DNA of 59,118 bases. It comes from Pseudomonadota bacterium. GTDB taxonomy: Bacteria; Pseudomonadota; Alphaproteobacteria; Sphingomonadales; Sphingomonadaceae. Below are positions 24,546 to 34,362 of the stretch, piece after piece; position 1 is the first letter of the stretch, and every line of letters begins with the position of its first letter. Both the position numbers and the translations under genes were made by a program. Under the pieces are notes generated by a model, which saw nothing but the letters and a program-made list of their open reading frames with translations, was not told where the DNA came from and made no database searches. The DNA lies in NCBI GenBank assembly GCA_018242165.1, contig JAFECL010000017.1, positions 24,200-83,317 on the forward strand, written 5' to 3'.

Positions 24546-24662
24546 GGGTTCCTCCACGGGGGGACAAGGCCGCGATCATGGGGGTTTGGCGTGTGCCGGG
24601 CAATGCCTTTGCCGCGCGCTATTCACTGGCCGTAAAGCCCGCGGGCCCATATAGCTGCCGCG

Positions 24663-27530
24663 ATGACCCCGCTGTTCCGCGCGCTGCGCCTCGCACTCGT
24701 TCCGCTTGCCCTGATCGCGGCGCCTGCCGTGGCCCGCGATACGGCACTGCCGGTGCTGCCGCCGCAGGATGCCCCGTGGCTCTATCGCGGCAGCGATGTG
24801 CCGCACGACAAGGAATGGATCTTCGGCACCCTGCCCAACGGGCTGCGCTGGGCGGTGCGCAAGAACGGGGTGCCGCCGGGGCAGGTTTCGATCCGGGTGC
24901 GGATGGACGTCGGCTCGATGTTCGAGCGGCGCGGGGAAGAGGGCTATGCCCACTTCCTCGAGCATCTGGTGTTCCGCGAGAGCAAGTACCTTGGCCAGGC
25001 CCAGGCGATCCCGACCTGGCAGCGGCTGGGGGCGACCTTTGGTTCGGACACCAATGCCGAAACCACCGCCACCGGCACCACCTTCAAGATCGACCTGCCC
25101 GGTGCCACCCCGGCCAGCCTCGACGAGAGTTTCAAGCTGCTGTCGGGTATGCTGATCCAGCCGGTGCTGTCTGATGGCAATGTCCGCGCCGAACTGCCGA
25201 TCGTGCTGGCGGAAAAGCGCGAACACGGCGGTGCGCCCGAACGGGTGGCCGATGCCACCCGCGAAACGCTGTTCGCCGGCCAGCCGCTGGCCGACCATGG
25301 CACCATCGGCACCGAGGCCAGCCTGACCGCCGCGCGCGGCGACAGCGTCCGTGCCTTCCATGCTCGCTGGTACCGGCCCGAAAACGCGGTGGTGGTGGTC
25401 TCCGGCGATGCCGATCCGCAGCTGATGGCCGCGCTGGTGGCCAAATGGTTCGGCGACTGGCGCGGGCAGGGGCCGCGCGTGCCGGCGCCCGATTTCGGCG
25501 CTCCCACCCTGCCGCCCGGCGCCGATCCGGCCAATCCGGTGGCCATGCCCCGGGTGATGGTGGAACCCGAACTACCGCGCGGGCTTACCATGGTCTGGGC
25601 CCGGGCCTGGCATGAGAAGAACGATACCATCGTCTACAACCAGGGGCAGATGCTCGACCAGATCGCCCAGGCGATCATCAACCGCCGGCTGGAGGCCAAG
25701 GCGCGGCGCGGTGGAGCCTTCCTTTCGGCGCAGGTCCAGTCCGAAAGCATCAGCCGCTCGATCGAGGGCACCTTTGCCTCGATCAGCCCCACCGACGGCA
25801 ACTGGCGCGGGGCGCTGGCCGAGGTGCGCGGGGTGATTGCCGATGCCATGGCCAGCCCGCCGACGCGCGACGACATCGCCCGCGAGGTGGCCGAGATCAA
25901 CGTGGTCTATGAAAACCAGGTTCAGCAGCGCAGCCTGCTGCCCGGCGCCCGGCTGGCCGACGAACTGGTCCAGGCGGTCGACATCCACGAGACGGTGGCC
26001 AACCCCGAAACCGTCTGGGCGATCTTCAAACGTTCGGTGCCGCTGTTCACGCCGCAGGCGGTGCAGGAACATACCCGGCGCCTGTTCAGCGGCGCCGCGC
26101 TGCGGGTGCTCTACGTCACCCCGGACAAGACCGAGGCCGATCCCGCCGCGCTGCGCGCCGCGTTGCTGGCCCCGGTGGCGGCCGACCCGGCGGCGCGGGT
26201 CGACAACCGGCCGGTGTCCTTTGCCGATCAGCCGGTGATCGGCCCGCCGGGCAAGTTGGTTGCGACCATCCCCACCGGGCTGCTGGGGATCGAGCAGCTG
26301 GAATTCGCCAACGGGGTCAAGGTGCTGATCTGGCCGACGCGCGATGATCCGGGCCGGGTGGCGGTGCGGGTGCGGTTCGGGCGCGGCACGCTGGGCTTTG
26401 CCCCGGCCGAGGCGCCCTATCTGGCGCTGGGGCGCAGCGCGCTGGTTCCCTCGGGCGAGGGCAAGATGGGGGTGGACGAGCTCGACCGGATTTCGACCGG
26501 GCGCAAGATGGGCTTCGATTTCCGCATCGAGGATACCAGCTTCACCTTCTCGGCGGATACCCGCAAGGAAGACCTGGCCGATCAGCTGTACCTGTTCGCC
26601 GCCAAGCTGGCCATGCCGCGCTGGGATGCGGCGCCGGTGGAACGCGCGCTGGCCGCCGCGAAGATCCAGGCCGCGTCGCTGGCCACCGCGCCGCAGGGCG
26701 TGCTGGAACGCGATCTGCGCTGGCTGCAGCGCGGCGGCGATCCGCGCTGGGCGACCCCGTCGGTCGAACAGCTGGCCCGGCTGACCGCCGATGGCTTCCG
26801 CCGCGCCTGGGCGCCGCAGCTGGCCGCCGGGCCGATCGAGGTGCAGGTCTATGGCGATTTCGACCGCGCCGCCGCCGTCGAGGCGCTGGGCCGCAGTTTT
26901 GGCGCCATCCCCGCCCGCGCGGCGGTTGATCCGATGTTGCCGGTGCTGCCTCTACCCGAGCCGCGCGCCACGCCCGTGGTGCTGCGCCACCATGGCGATG
27001 CCAACCAGGCGGCGGCGGTGATCAGCTGGCCGACCGGCGGCGGGGTGGACGGCACCGGCGAGGGCCGCCGGCTGGAAGTGCTGGCGCAGGTCTTCGCCAA
27101 CCGGCTGCTTGACGCGCTGCGCGAAAAGGCCGGGGCCTCCTATGCCCCGCAGGTCAATGCCGACTGGCCGTGGGACAGCGCCAATGGTGGCACGGTGATG
27201 GCCATCGCCCAGCTGCCGCCGGACATGGTGCCGCGCTTTTTCGAGGCCGCCGACGCCATCGCCGCCGATCTTGCCGCGCGGCCGGTCAGCGCCGACGAAC
27301 TGGCCCGGGTGACCGAACCCTTGCGCCAGCAGGTCAACCGCGCCGCCAGCTCGACCGCCTTCTTCATGTGGCAGATCGAGGGGGCGACGCGTTACCCCGC
27401 ACGGCTGACCGCGATCCGCTCGATCATGCGCGACTATGTCGAGACCAGCCCGGCCGACCTGCAGGCGCTGGCCGGGCGCTGGCTGGCACCGGGCAAGGCA
27501 TGGCGGCTGGCGGTGCTGCCGGGCAAGTAA
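24663..27530 (+). CDS. M16 family zinc metallopeptidase (insulinase/pitrilysin type)
   Basis: The 955-residue secreted or periplasmic protein has a signal peptide (LALVPLALIAAPAVA) followed by the catalytic M16 domain with the inverted zinc motif HFLEH at residues 97-101. The downstream Glu region ELPIVLAEKREHGGAPE matches the third-ligand helix. Two full M16 halves are present. The second (from about residue 540, LEFANGVKVLIWPT) is the inactive clamshell half. It resembles the ~950-residue periplasmic peptidases common in sphingomonads. It stands alone between divergent DUF1003 and aroF. Confidence 0.92.
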   Translation: MTPLFRALRLALVPLALIAAPAVARDTALPVLPPQDAPWLYRGSDVPHDKEWIFGTLPNGLRWAVRKNGVPPGQVSIRVRMDVGSMFERRGEEGYAHFLEHLVFRESKYLGQAQAIPTWQRLGATFGSDTNAETTATGTTFKIDLPGATPASLDESFKLLSGMLIQPVLSDGNVRAELPIVLAEKREHGGAPERVADATRETLFAGQPLADHGTIGTEASLTAARGDSVRAFHARWYRPENAVVVVSGDADPQLMAALVAKWFGDWRGQGPRVPAPDFGAPTLPPGADPANPVAMPRVMVEPELPRGLTMVWARAWHEKNDTIVYNQGQMLDQIAQAIINRRLEAKARRGGAFLSAQVQSESISRSIEGTFASISPTDGNWRGALAEVRGVIADAMASPPTRDDIAREVAEINVVYENQVQQRSLLPGARLADELVQAVDIHETVANPETVWAIFKRSVPLFTPQAVQEHTRRLFSGAALRVLYVTPDKTEADPAALRAALLAPVAADPAARVDNRPVSFADQPVIGPPGKLVATIPTGLLGIEQLEFANGVKVLIWPTRDDPGRVAVRVRFGRGTLGFAPAEAPYLALGRSALVPSGEGKMGVDELDRISTGRKMGFDFRIEDTSFTFSADTRKEDLADQLYLFAAKLAMPRWDAAPVERALAAAKIQAASLATAPQGVLERDLRWLQRGGDPRWATPSVEQLARLTADGFRRAWAPQLAAGPIEVQVYGDFDRAAAVEALGRSFGAIPARAAVDPMLPVLPLPEPRATPVVLRHHGDANQAAAVISWPTGGGVDGTGEGRRLEVLAQVFANRLLDALREKAGASYAPQVNADWPWDSANGGTVMAIAQLPPDMVPRFFEAADAIAADLAARPVSADELARVTEPLRQQVNRAASSTAFFMWQIEGATRYPARLTAIRSIMRDYVETSPADLQALAGRWLAPGKAWRLAVLPGK

Positions 27531-27598
27531 CGGCCTACGGATTCTTTGCATTCCCGGCCCGGCGGCGCTAAGGGCGCCAGCCTGACAAGGAGTGCATT

Positions 27599-28984
27599 GT
27601 GGCGAAGAGCTGGACCCCCCAAAGCTGGACTGAGGCCGAGGCGCGGCACCACCCCGTCTATGAAGACGGCGCGGTGCTGGACCGGGTGACGGGCACGCTG
27701 GGCAGCTTTCCGCCGCTGGTCTTCGCCGGCGAGGCACGCGCGCTGCAGGCCGATCTGGCCCAGGTCGCGGCGGGCAAGGGCTTTCTGCTGCAGGGCGGCG
27801 ATTGCGCCGAGAGCTTCGCCGAATTCCACCCCAACAACATCCGCGACACCTTCCGCGTGCTGCTCCAGATGGCGGTGGTGCTGACCTTCGCCAGCAAGCA
27901 GCCGGTGGTGAAGGTGGGCCGCATGGCCGGCCAGTTCGCCAAGCCGCGCAGCGCGCCGACCGAGACGATCGGCGGGGTGGAGCTGCCCAGCTATCTGGGT
28001 GACATCATCAACGGGATCGAGTTCGAGCCGGAAATCCGCCGCAACGATCCCGAACGGATGCTGCGCGCCTATTCGCAGAGCGCGGCGACGCTGAACCTGC
28101 TGCGCGCCTTCAGCACCGGTGGCTATGCCAACCTGCGCCAGGTCCACAAGTGGACGCTGGACCATATCGGCAAGAGCCCGTGGGGCGAACGCTTTGCCGA
28201 CATGGCCGACCGGATCGGCGAGGCGCTGGACTTCATGGCCGCCTGCGGGGTCGATCCGATGACCGTGCCGCAGCTGCAGGGCACCAGCTTCTACACCAGC
28301 CACGAGGCGCTGCTGCTGCCCTACGAGCAGGCGCTGACCCGGCAGGATTCGCTGACCGGCCAGTGGTACGACTGCTCGGCGCACATGCTGTGGATCGGCG
28401 ACCGCACCCGGTTCGAGGGTTCGGCCCATGTCGAATTCCTTCGCGGGGTGGGCAACCCCCTAGGCATGAAGTGCGGCCCCAGCCTGGCGCCCGATGCGTT
28501 GCTGCGGCTGCTCGATGTGCTGAACCCGGCGCGCGAGGCGGGGCGGATCACCCTGATCGCCCGCTTCGGGCACGACAAGGTCGAGGCCGGCCTGCCCGCG
28601 CTGGTCCGCGCGGTGAAGGCCGAGGGGCACCCGGTGGTGTGGAGCTGCGATCCGATGCACGGCAACGTGATCAAGGCCGACAGCGGCTACAAGACCCGCC
28701 CGTTCGAACGGATCCTGGCCGAGGTGCGCGGCTTCTTCGCCGTGCATCGCGCCGAGGGCACCCATGCCGGCGGGATCCATGTCGAGATGACCGGGCAGGA
28801 CGTGACCGAATGCACCGGCGGGCTGGTCGACATCACCGATGCGCGGCTGGCGGATCGCTATCACACCCATTGCGACCCGCGCCTGAACGGTGCGCAGTCG
28901 ATCGAGCTGGCTTTCCTGCTGGCCGAAATGCTCAACCTGGAACTGCAGGACGGCGCGCGCGGCACGGCGGTGCTGGCCTCATAA
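27599..28984 (+). CDS. Class II 3-deoxy-7-phosphoheptulonate synthase (DAHP synthase)
   Basis: This enzyme condenses phosphoenolpyruvate and erythrose 4-phosphate, the first step of the shikimate pathway. The 461-residue sequence shows class II motifs: [47 protein letters not shown] and the metal-site region THCDPRLN. The start is GTG at 27599 with AAGGAG about 9 bases upstream. Its length matches plant-like class II enzymes (about 450-480). It is monocistronic and followed by a hairpin. Confidence 0.95.
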   Translation: MAKSWTPQSWTEAEARHHPVYEDGAVLDRVTGTLGSFPPLVFAGEARALQADLAQVAAGKGFLLQGGDCAESFAEFHPNNIRDTFRVLLQMAVVLTFASKQPVVKVGRMAGQFAKPRSAPTETIGGVELPSYLGDIINGIEFEPEIRRNDPERMLRAYSQSAATLNLLRAFSTGGYANLRQVHKWTLDHIGKSPWGERFADMADRIGEALDFMAACGVDPMTVPQLQGTSFYTSHEALLLPYEQALTRQDSLTGQWYDCSAHMLWIGDRTRFEGSAHVEFLRGVGNPLGMKCGPSLAPDALLRLLDVLNPAREAGRITLIARFGHDKVEAGLPALVRAVKAEGHPVVWSCDPMHGNVIKADSGYKTRPFERILAEVRGFFAVHRAEGTHAGGIHVEMTGQDVTECTGGLVDITDARLADRYHTHCDPRLNGAQSIELAFLLAEMLNLELQDGARGTAVLAS

Positions 28985-28996
28985 GCCGGAGACTTT

Positions 28997-29022
28997 GCCG
29001 GGGCCGCGCAGCGCGCCCCGGC
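28997..29022. terminator. GC hairpin between convergent DAHP synthase and outer-membrane protein genes
   Basis: Perfect 8-base arms GCCGGGGC (28997-29004) and GCCCCGGC (29015-29022) enclose a GC-rich 10-base loop that can extend the stem. It lies 12 bases after one stop and 3 bases from the other, so it may terminate both genes. Confidence 0.5.
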
Positions 29023-29025
29023 GCC

Positions 29026-30330
29026 CTATTGGTTGAGGCCGAATTTCGAACCGACGAAGATCCCGGCGACGAATTTGTTCTTGTCGCTGGTCCAGCCGAA
29101 GCGCAGTCCGCCGGTCAGGTTGCCGTCGCTGTCGGGCACCAGGTACACCGGCAGGTCGAGCCCGACATCGTGGCTGTGGGCATCGTAGGTGACCGATGGT
29201 GACAGCGCGATCGCCGGGATCAGCGCGTGCTCGCCCAGATCGTAGCGGGCCCTGATCCCGGCCGAAAACAGGTAGGAATCGCTGGCCTTGGGGGCGCCGA
29301 TTGCGCCGGTCTGGCATTGCTGCGGCCCGGTGCCGCCCGGGCACAGCGTGCCGGTGTCACCCTCGGTGAACTTGTGCTGGTATTCGAACGAGCCGACCAG
29401 CGCGGTGGTCTGCCCCGCCGGGTAGGCTGCCGCGAACAGCTTGGCCCCGACCGGGAAATGGGTCTGGCCCTTGCCCGGGGCCCCGCTGGCGGGATCGAGG
29501 AAATCGTACTTCTTGTAGCCGACCGAGGCGGTCAGCCCCCAGGCCATGCTGGTGATCGGGGCGATGCCGCGGATGAAATCGTGCACCGCATCGGCGCCCA
29601 GCTGCTCGCTGATGAAGGCAGGCTCGTCGCCGCCATCCTTGCAGGCCTCGGGCTTGCCGGGGTTCTTGGCGGCGCAGGTGCGGCGGGCGCGCAGCAGCAG
29701 CGCGTCCTTGTCGACAACCGAGAGCTTGTGCAGCCGGGTGATGAAGTCGGTGAACGACAGCCCGACCTTGAAGCCATTGGCCAACCCGTCCAGCGTGCCC
29801 AGCGTGGCGCTGTCGTTACCGTTCAGCGGCGAAGACAGCGCCAGCGACAGGGTCTGGAAGTGGCCGATGGTGCCGTGCCCGTGGTCCGACGCGGTCGACG
29901 AAACCTGGGTCGACAGCAGCAGCTGGGCGCTCGACGCGGTGGTGCCGGCGTTGAACTGGAAGGCGATGTGGTTGTTGGGCGACTGGACCGGCGTATCGAG
30001 CGGGCCGGCGATGACATTGTGCGGTGCCCGGCCCTTCAAGGCGGCGACATCCTGCTCGCTGGCCGAGGCGCTCGCGAGGTGCGGCGCGGCCGCCGGAGCC
30101 GGCGCGACGGGTGCCGACGCGACAGCGGCAGAAGGGGCCGGTGCCGGGGTGGCCGGCGCCGGGGCCGCCGCCGGCTCGGGCGGCAACCGCGCCTCCAGGT
30201 CGGCCAGCCGGCGCTTCAGCTCGGCGATTTCCTGCCGCACCGGATCGACCGGCGCGGTCTGGGCCGAGGCGAGGCCGGGCATCAGCGCGAGCAGGGCGGG
30301 GAGGGCCAGCATGGTCGGGCAACGGGTCAT
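29026..30330 (-). CDS. Putative outer-membrane beta-barrel protein with coiled-coil N-terminus
   Basis: The 434-residue protein has a signal peptide (LALPALLALMPGLASAQ), a short coiled coil (DPVRQEIAELKRRLADLEARL), an Ala/Pro-rich linker, then a region rich in alternating aromatic and polar strands (NHIAFQFNAG, SAQLLLSTQV, GFKVGLSFTDF, ALVGSFEYQHKF, LFSAGIRARYDLGEHAL). That looks like a beta-barrel. It contains four cysteines in two pairs (TCAAKNPGKPEAC, LCPGGTGPQQC) within presumed loops. The C-terminal residue is Gln, not the usual Phe/Trp. I recognise no family. It starts 1 base after the stop of the small 30332-30670 gene. Confidence 0.7.
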   Translation of the reverse strand: MTRCPTMLALPALLALMPGLASAQTAPVDPVRQEIAELKRRLADLEARLPPEPAAAPAPATPAPAPSAAVASAPVAPAPAAAPHLASASASEQDVAALKGRAPHNVIAGPLDTPVQSPNNHIAFQFNAGTTASSAQLLLSTQVSSTASDHGHGTIGHFQTLSLALSSPLNGNDSATLGTLDGLANGFKVGLSFTDFITRLHKLSVVDKDALLLRARRTCAAKNPGKPEACKDGGDEPAFISEQLGADAVHDFIRGIAPITSMAWGLTASVGYKKYDFLDPASGAPGKGQTHFPVGAKLFAAAYPAGQTTALVGSFEYQHKFTEGDTGTLCPGGTGPQQCQTGAIGAPKASDSYLFSAGIRARYDLGEHALIPAIALSPSVTYDAHSHDVGLDLPVYLVPDSDGNLTGGLRFGWTSDKNKFVAGIFVGSKFGLNQ

Positions 30331-30331
30331 C

Positions 30332-30670
30332 TCAGGCCTCCGCCGCATTGGTGACGAACTGGTTGACCCATTGCATGTATTTGCCTCCGCTCTGGGCATC
30401 ATCCAGATCGTCGTCGGTCAGCTTGTGGTTGGGGGCGGGATCGAGCAGCGCGGTACTGCCCTGCTTTACCGCCAGCTTCAGGCTTTGCCCGACCGGCCCG
30501 GCGAAGAACCACTGCAGGTCGTAGTGGGCATCCTCTTCAAGTTGCACGGTGGCGGTGGTGTTGCCGGCAAAGTCCAGGTCGATCTCGTCGTTCCCCTGGG
30601 TCAGCCAGACGTGCCAGCGATGCACCTGCGCGCCGGCTGAAACCTTGATGGTGACATTGACTTTGGCCAT
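30332..30670 (-). CDS. Hypothetical 112-residue protein, partner of the beta-barrel protein
   Basis: The protein is small, acidic and beta-rich, with no signal peptide or membrane segment: KVNVTIKVSAGAQVHRWHVWLTQGNDEIDLDFAGNTTATVQLEEDAHYDLQWFFAGPVGQSLKLAV. An acidic tail follows (LTDDDLDDAQSGGKYMQW). The pattern suggests a small beta-sandwich. I do not recognise the family. It is placed 1 base before the outer-membrane protein start, so the two are probably co-translated. The ATG at 30670 fits the first strand; the longer open frame upstream is Pro/Arg-rich and unlikely. Confidence 0.65.
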   Translation of the reverse strand: MAKVNVTIKVSAGAQVHRWHVWLTQGNDEIDLDFAGNTTATVQLEEDAHYDLQWFFAGPVGQSLKLAVKQGSTALLDPAPNHKLTDDDLDDAQSGGKYMQWVNQFVTNAAEA

Positions 30671-30765
30671 CGTGGCGCCCCCCTTGCCGATCAGGCCATC
30701 ATGCCCCAATTGACCGCACAGTACCGTGACGCCGGTCACGGGCAAGCTTGACGCAAGGAAAAGAC

Positions 30766-31356
30766 ATGGAAGCCCACGAAGCCCGCGAGCTGATCGAGGA
30801 GGCAATCGAAGAAACCGAGGCGCGGCACGAGGCTGCCGAGGTGGCCGAGAAGAAGGCGGAAAAGGGCTTTCGCGAGCGGGTTTCGGTGCTGGTTGGCGTC
30901 TTTGCGGTGCTGCTGGCGGTGGTGCACACCCTGTCGGCCAGCGCCCAGCGCGACAGCCTGCTGAAGTCGATCGAGGCCAGCGACACCTATGCCTGGATGC
31001 AGGCCAAGGAAGTGCGCGAGACGGTGCTGATCGCGGCGGGCAATGCCCCGGCGCTCGATCATGAGGTGCGCGCCGGCTTCATGGCCCAGGCGGTGAAGCT
31101 GCGGCAGGGTGACGGCAAGGGCCACTCGATCAACCAGCTGCAGGAAAAGGGTGGCGAGCTGCGCGCCGAATCGATCGCCAAGGCCCATGCCGCCGAGGGC
31201 TATGAGCTGGGCGAGACGCTGCTGCAGGTGGCGATCGTGCTGCTGTCGATCGCGCTGGTCGCGCAGAGCGAGCGGATCGTGAAGGGCGCCTGCGCCATGG
31301 CCGGCCTGGGCGTGCTGCTGGCGCTGCTGAACCTGGTGGGGCTGCAGCTGCCCTAG
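30766..31356 (+). CDS. DUF4337 domain-containing membrane protein
   Basis: The 196-residue protein starts with a charged helix (EAHEARELIEEAIEETEARHEAAEVAEKKAEKGFRERV). One membrane helix follows (VLVGVFAVLLAVVHTLSA), then a helical soluble part and two C-terminal membrane helices (TLLQVAIVLLSIALVAQ and ACAMAGLGVLLALLNLVGLQLP). This matches the DUF4337 layout, whose function is unknown. The ATG at 30766 has AAGGAA a few bases upstream and is preferred over the TTG at 30748. It diverges from the small 112-residue protein gene. Confidence 0.82.
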   Translation: MEAHEARELIEEAIEETEARHEAAEVAEKKAEKGFRERVSVLVGVFAVLLAVVHTLSASAQRDSLLKSIEASDTYAWMQAKEVRETVLIAAGNAPALDHEVRAGFMAQAVKLRQGDGKGHSINQLQEKGGELRAESIAKAHAAEGYELGETLLQVAIVLLSIALVAQSERIVKGACAMAGLGVLLALLNLVGLQLP

Positions 31357-31363
31357 GCGGCCG

Positions 31364-31996
31364 TCAGGCGTAGCGCGCGTCGGCCTTGTCGCCAGCGGGC
31401 TTGAGCGGCTGGAGGGTCAGCGCGTGGGCGGCCAGTTCGTCGAGCCGGAACTGGTGTTCGAAGGCCATCCCGTGATCGAACCCGCGCCGCCACGAGACGC
31501 GGCCCCAGCGTTCGGGCAGGCCATCGATCAGCAGGCGCAGCGGCTGGCCGATCATCAGGTGGCCAAAGGCCTCGACCCGGGCGCCGCCCTGCGACAGATC
31601 CTTGAGGTTGACCGAGATCGCGGTCGAGCCGACGAAGGCCAGGCCCGGGGCCTCGATCTTCAGGCGGATCGGCCGGCGCGGCCAGGGGCTGGGTTCGGAG
31701 ATGAATTCGCTGACGTCCACCGGTTCGGCAAAGCGGAAGCCGGCCTGATCGCCCTTGGTCCAGATCTTTTCGACCGGATAGATCTCGCCGTTGGCCAGCT
31801 GGAGGAAGACGAAGGTTTCGTCGGGCAGTTCGTGGAACAGCCGCAGGCGCAGCCCGGTCCACGATACGTCGCGCACCAGGCAGACATATTCGCCGCTCTG
31901 GGTGACCAGCTTGGCAATCCGCAGCAGCAGCGATGAACGATCGGCGCCGCGCAGCTGCGGCGCGGGGCTGGCAGGGCTGGTGGCAGTTTCTAACAT
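31364..31996 (-). CDS. PilZ domain-containing protein
   Basis: The ~210-residue protein carries a C-terminal PilZ-like region. SVNLKDLSQGGARVEAFGHLMIGQPLRLLIDGLPERWGRVSWRRG resembles the D/N-x-S-x-x-G c-di-GMP-binding pattern. A similar repeat earlier (LVRDVSWTGLRLRLFHELPDETFVFLQLANGEIYPVEKIWTKGDQAGFRF) suggests two PilZ-type barrels in tandem. The N-terminal RxxxR motif is not obvious, so ligand binding is uncertain. A start at 32017 (GTG) is possible. It converges on the DUF4337 gene, 7 bases apart. Confidence 0.75.
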   Translation of the reverse strand: MLETATSPASPAPQLRGADRSSLLLRIAKLVTQSGEYVCLVRDVSWTGLRLRLFHELPDETFVFLQLANGEIYPVEKIWTKGDQAGFRFAEPVDVSEFISEPSPWPRRPIRLKIEAPGLAFVGSTAISVNLKDLSQGGARVEAFGHLMIGQPLRLLIDGLPERWGRVSWRRGFDHGMAFEHQFRLDELAAHALTLQPLKPAGDKADARYA

Positions 31997-32094
31997 CGCA
32001 ATGCTTGCTCCGGCCACGCGGCAACCCGCGCGGTAAAGCCAAGCTAGCGCAACGTGGTAAACAAGGGTTTAAGGATAAGCCGCGGGGTGGCGGT

Positions 32095-32727
32095 TCAGCC
32101 AGGCCCGGTTTCGGGCCCGGCCCAGCCGGGCAGGTGGTGCGCGGCATGGCTGCGGGCAAGCTCCAGCGCCCGGGCCAGCGCGCGCTCGAAATGCTCGTCG
32201 AGCAGTTTCGGCTTGATCCGGTCGCGCAGGAAATCGGCCCAGAGGAATTCGCTGTAGGGCGCCGGGCTCTTGGCATAGCCGCCGGCCATGCGCAGCGCGC
32301 CGGCCAGGCTGCGATAGGGGTCGTCCACCAGCCCCGAGACATGGCGGGGCAGGGCCTTCCACTCGCGCCGCTTGCCGGCCTCGTCATAGGGGTGCAGCCA
32401 GTTGTGCGCGTCCATGAAGGCCATGAAGCGCTTCTTCGGCAGGTGGTGCAGCCGGGCCAGCACGGTGACCAGCACCTGTTCCTCGCCCTCTTCATGCAGC
32501 GCCCGGGCCAGGTGGTGGTGATCGACCAGCCAATAGACCTCGCCGGGGCCCAGCACCGCCGGGATCATGTGCCGGCCAAGGTATTCGCCGCGCTCGTGCG
32601 CCGGGCGGGTGCGCCATTCGGCCCGCTTGCGCTCCACCTCGCGCAGCCCGACGGTCAGCTGCGTGGGGCGCAGGGCGGCAATGGCCACCGGGTGCAGCAC
32701 GGGATTGAGGCGGTGGGCCATGGCCAT
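32095..32727 (-). CDS. ParB-like nuclease domain protein (ParBc_2 type)
   Basis: The 210-residue protein resembles the putative ParB-like nuclease family. The core is HPVAIAALRPTQLTVGLREVERKRAEWR followed by YWLVDHHHLARALHEEGEEQVLVTVLA, where the DHHHLARA stretch is the conserved site. A lysine-rich region (LPKKRFMAFMDAHNWLHPYDEAGKRREWKALPRHVSGLVDDPYRSLAGALRMAGGY) follows, also typical of this family. It lacks the helix-turn-helix of true chromosome-partitioning ParB. AGGAG 8 bases before the ATG at 32727 supports the start. Its biological role is unknown. Confidence 0.8.
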   Translation of the reverse strand: MAMAHRLNPVLHPVAIAALRPTQLTVGLREVERKRAEWRTRPAHERGEYLGRHMIPAVLGPGEVYWLVDHHHLARALHEEGEEQVLVTVLARLHHLPKKRFMAFMDAHNWLHPYDEAGKRREWKALPRHVSGLVDDPYRSLAGALRMAGGYAKSPAPYSEFLWADFLRDRIKPKLLDEHFERALARALELARSHAAHHLPGWAGPETGPG

Positions 32728-32757
32728 CGGGCAAGCTCCTGCTGGCGGCGGTTTAAC

Positions 32758-34362
32758 CTAGACCACCGCGTCGCGCCAGCCATTGCCGGCCAGCGCGGCG
32801 GCATCTGCGACCGAGAAGGTGGCGCTCTCGGCCAGCTTGCGCTGGCCCGAGCGGCGCAGGATCAGCCGCACGGCATCGTGCGCCCGGGCAAGGGTCAGGT
32901 GCTGTCCGCGCCGGGCCAGCAGCGCGGCGAATTCGCCCAGCGCCTCGGCGGCGGTGCTGTCGAGATCGGCGCTCTGCTCAAGGCTCAGCACCACCCGCCC
33001 GGCACCATGCGCGCGGGCGGCGATGGCCGAAAGGGTCGCTTCGGCATTGGCGAAGAACAGCGGGGCATTGGGGCGGAAGATCGCCACGCCGGGCAGCCGC
33101 CGCGCCTCGCCGTGGCGGGCAAGGTCGACGAAATCGTGGCTCTCGCCCAGTCGGCCCAGTTCGCTGATCGAGGGGTGGGCAAGGTCGTACAGCAGCATGG
33201 CGATCGACAGGGCGATGGCGGCCAGCATCCCGCTCAGCACCCCCAGTGCCAGCACCCCCAGCGCAGCGGCCAGCGCCACCCACTGATCGCGGCGCAGGTG
33301 GAACAGGCGGCGGATCGGCGCGGGATCGAGCGCGTGGGTCAGCGCGGCGATCACCACCGCCGCCAGCACCGGTTCGGGGATCTGCGCGATCCAGCGTCCG
33401 GCGAACAGTGCCAGCCCCAGCAGGGCCACCGCTGCGCAAAGTTGGGCCAGGCGGCTCTGCGCCCCGGCGGCGGCATTGGCGGCGCCGGCGGAAAAGCCCG
33501 CGCCCACCGGCATGCCCTGGGCCATGGCCGAAGCCAGGTTGGCCAGCCCCAGCGCGGCCAGTTCGCGGTTGGCATCCAGCCCGTCGCCATGGCGCAGCGC
33601 CAGGTTGCGCATCGTCCCCCAGCTTTCGGCGAACAGGATCAACGCAATCGGCGCGGCCAGTTCGGTCAGCCGCGGCACCAGCGCCAGCGGTGGCAGGGCC
33701 AGCGCGGGCGGCGCCAGGGCGATGGGGCCGGCCAGCGCGATCCCCCAGCGTGCCGCCATGCCACTGGCGCCCAGGGCAATGCCCGACAGGATCACCAGCA
33801 AGGCGCCGGGCAGCTGTGGCAGGCGGCGCAACGCCACCAGCAGGGCCAGCGCGGCGGCGCCGGCGGCGATGCTGGCCGGGTTCCAGCGGGCCGCCGATCC
33901 GGCCAGCCCGGCCATGGTTTGCCACACCGGCCCGCCGGCAAGGTGCACTCCGGCCAGCTTGGGCAACTGGCGGATGATGATCGTTGCGGCCAGGCCAAGG
34001 GCGAAGCCGCGCAGCACCGGGCGCGAGATGAAGCCCGACAGGCTGCCAAGGCGGAACAGCGCCAGCGTGCCGAAGATCAGCGCCACCAGCGCGACCATGG
34101 CCGGGGCCAGGGTGGCGGGATCGGCGCCCAGGCTGGCAATCGCCGCCGCGAGGATCGCGGCAGAGGATGAGGTGGGGGCAACCACCGCGAAGCGGCTGCG
34201 CCCCGCCAGGGCATAGGCCAGCCCCCCGGCGATTCCGGCGGCAAGGGCGTGGCCCGGCGCCAGGCCGGCGATCCCGGCATAGGCCACCGCTTCGGGCAGG
34301 ATCAGCCCGGCCACAGCCAGCCCCGCCAGCAGGTCGGCGGCGGGGGTGCGTGGCTCAGCCAC
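32758..34362 (-). CDS. SulP family inorganic anion transporter with STAS domain
   Basis: The 534-residue SLC26/SulP transporter has about 11-14 membrane segments. It starts with VAEPRTPAADLLAGLAVAGLILPEAVAYAGIAGLAPGHALAAGI, a typical SulP opening. FAVVAPTSSSAAILAAAI and MAQGMPVGAGFSAGAANAAAGAQSRLA match further conserved regions. A C-terminal cytoplasmic STAS domain follows (PGVAIFRPNAPLFFANAEATLSAIAARAHGAGRVVLSLEQSADLDSTAAEALGEFA). The GTG at 34362 overlaps the stop of the phosphotransferase gene by 8 bases. Substrate (sulfate, bicarbonate or another anion) is not readable. Confidence 0.9.
   Translation of the reverse strand: MAEPRTPAADLLAGLAVAGLILPEAVAYAGIAGLAPGHALAAGIAGGLAYALAGRSRFAVVAPTSSSAAILAAAIASLGADPATLAPAMVALVALIFGTLALFRLGSLSGFISRPVLRGFALGLAATIIIRQLPKLAGVHLAGGPVWQTMAGLAGSAARWNPASIAAGAAALALLVALRRLPQLPGALLVILSGIALGASGMAARWGIALAGPIALAPPALALPPLALVPRLTELAAPIALILFAESWGTMRNLALRHGDGLDANRELAALGLANLASAMAQGMPVGAGFSAGAANAAAGAQSRLAQLCAAVALLGLALFAGRWIAQIPEPVLAAVVIAALTHALDPAPIRRLFHLRRDQWVALAAALGVLALGVLSGMLAAIALSIAMLLYDLAHPSISELGRLGESHDFVDLARHGEARRLPGVAIFRPNAPLFFANAEATLSAIAARAHGAGRVVLSLEQSADLDSTAAEALGEFAALLARRGQHLTLARAHDAVRLILRRSGQRKLAESATFSVADAAALAGNGWRDAVV

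Noticed and set aside
31933..34170. 745-residue plus-strand open frame over the ParB-like and SulP genes
   Set aside because: Antisense shadow with Gln/His/Gly-rich sequence; real genes lie on the minus strand.
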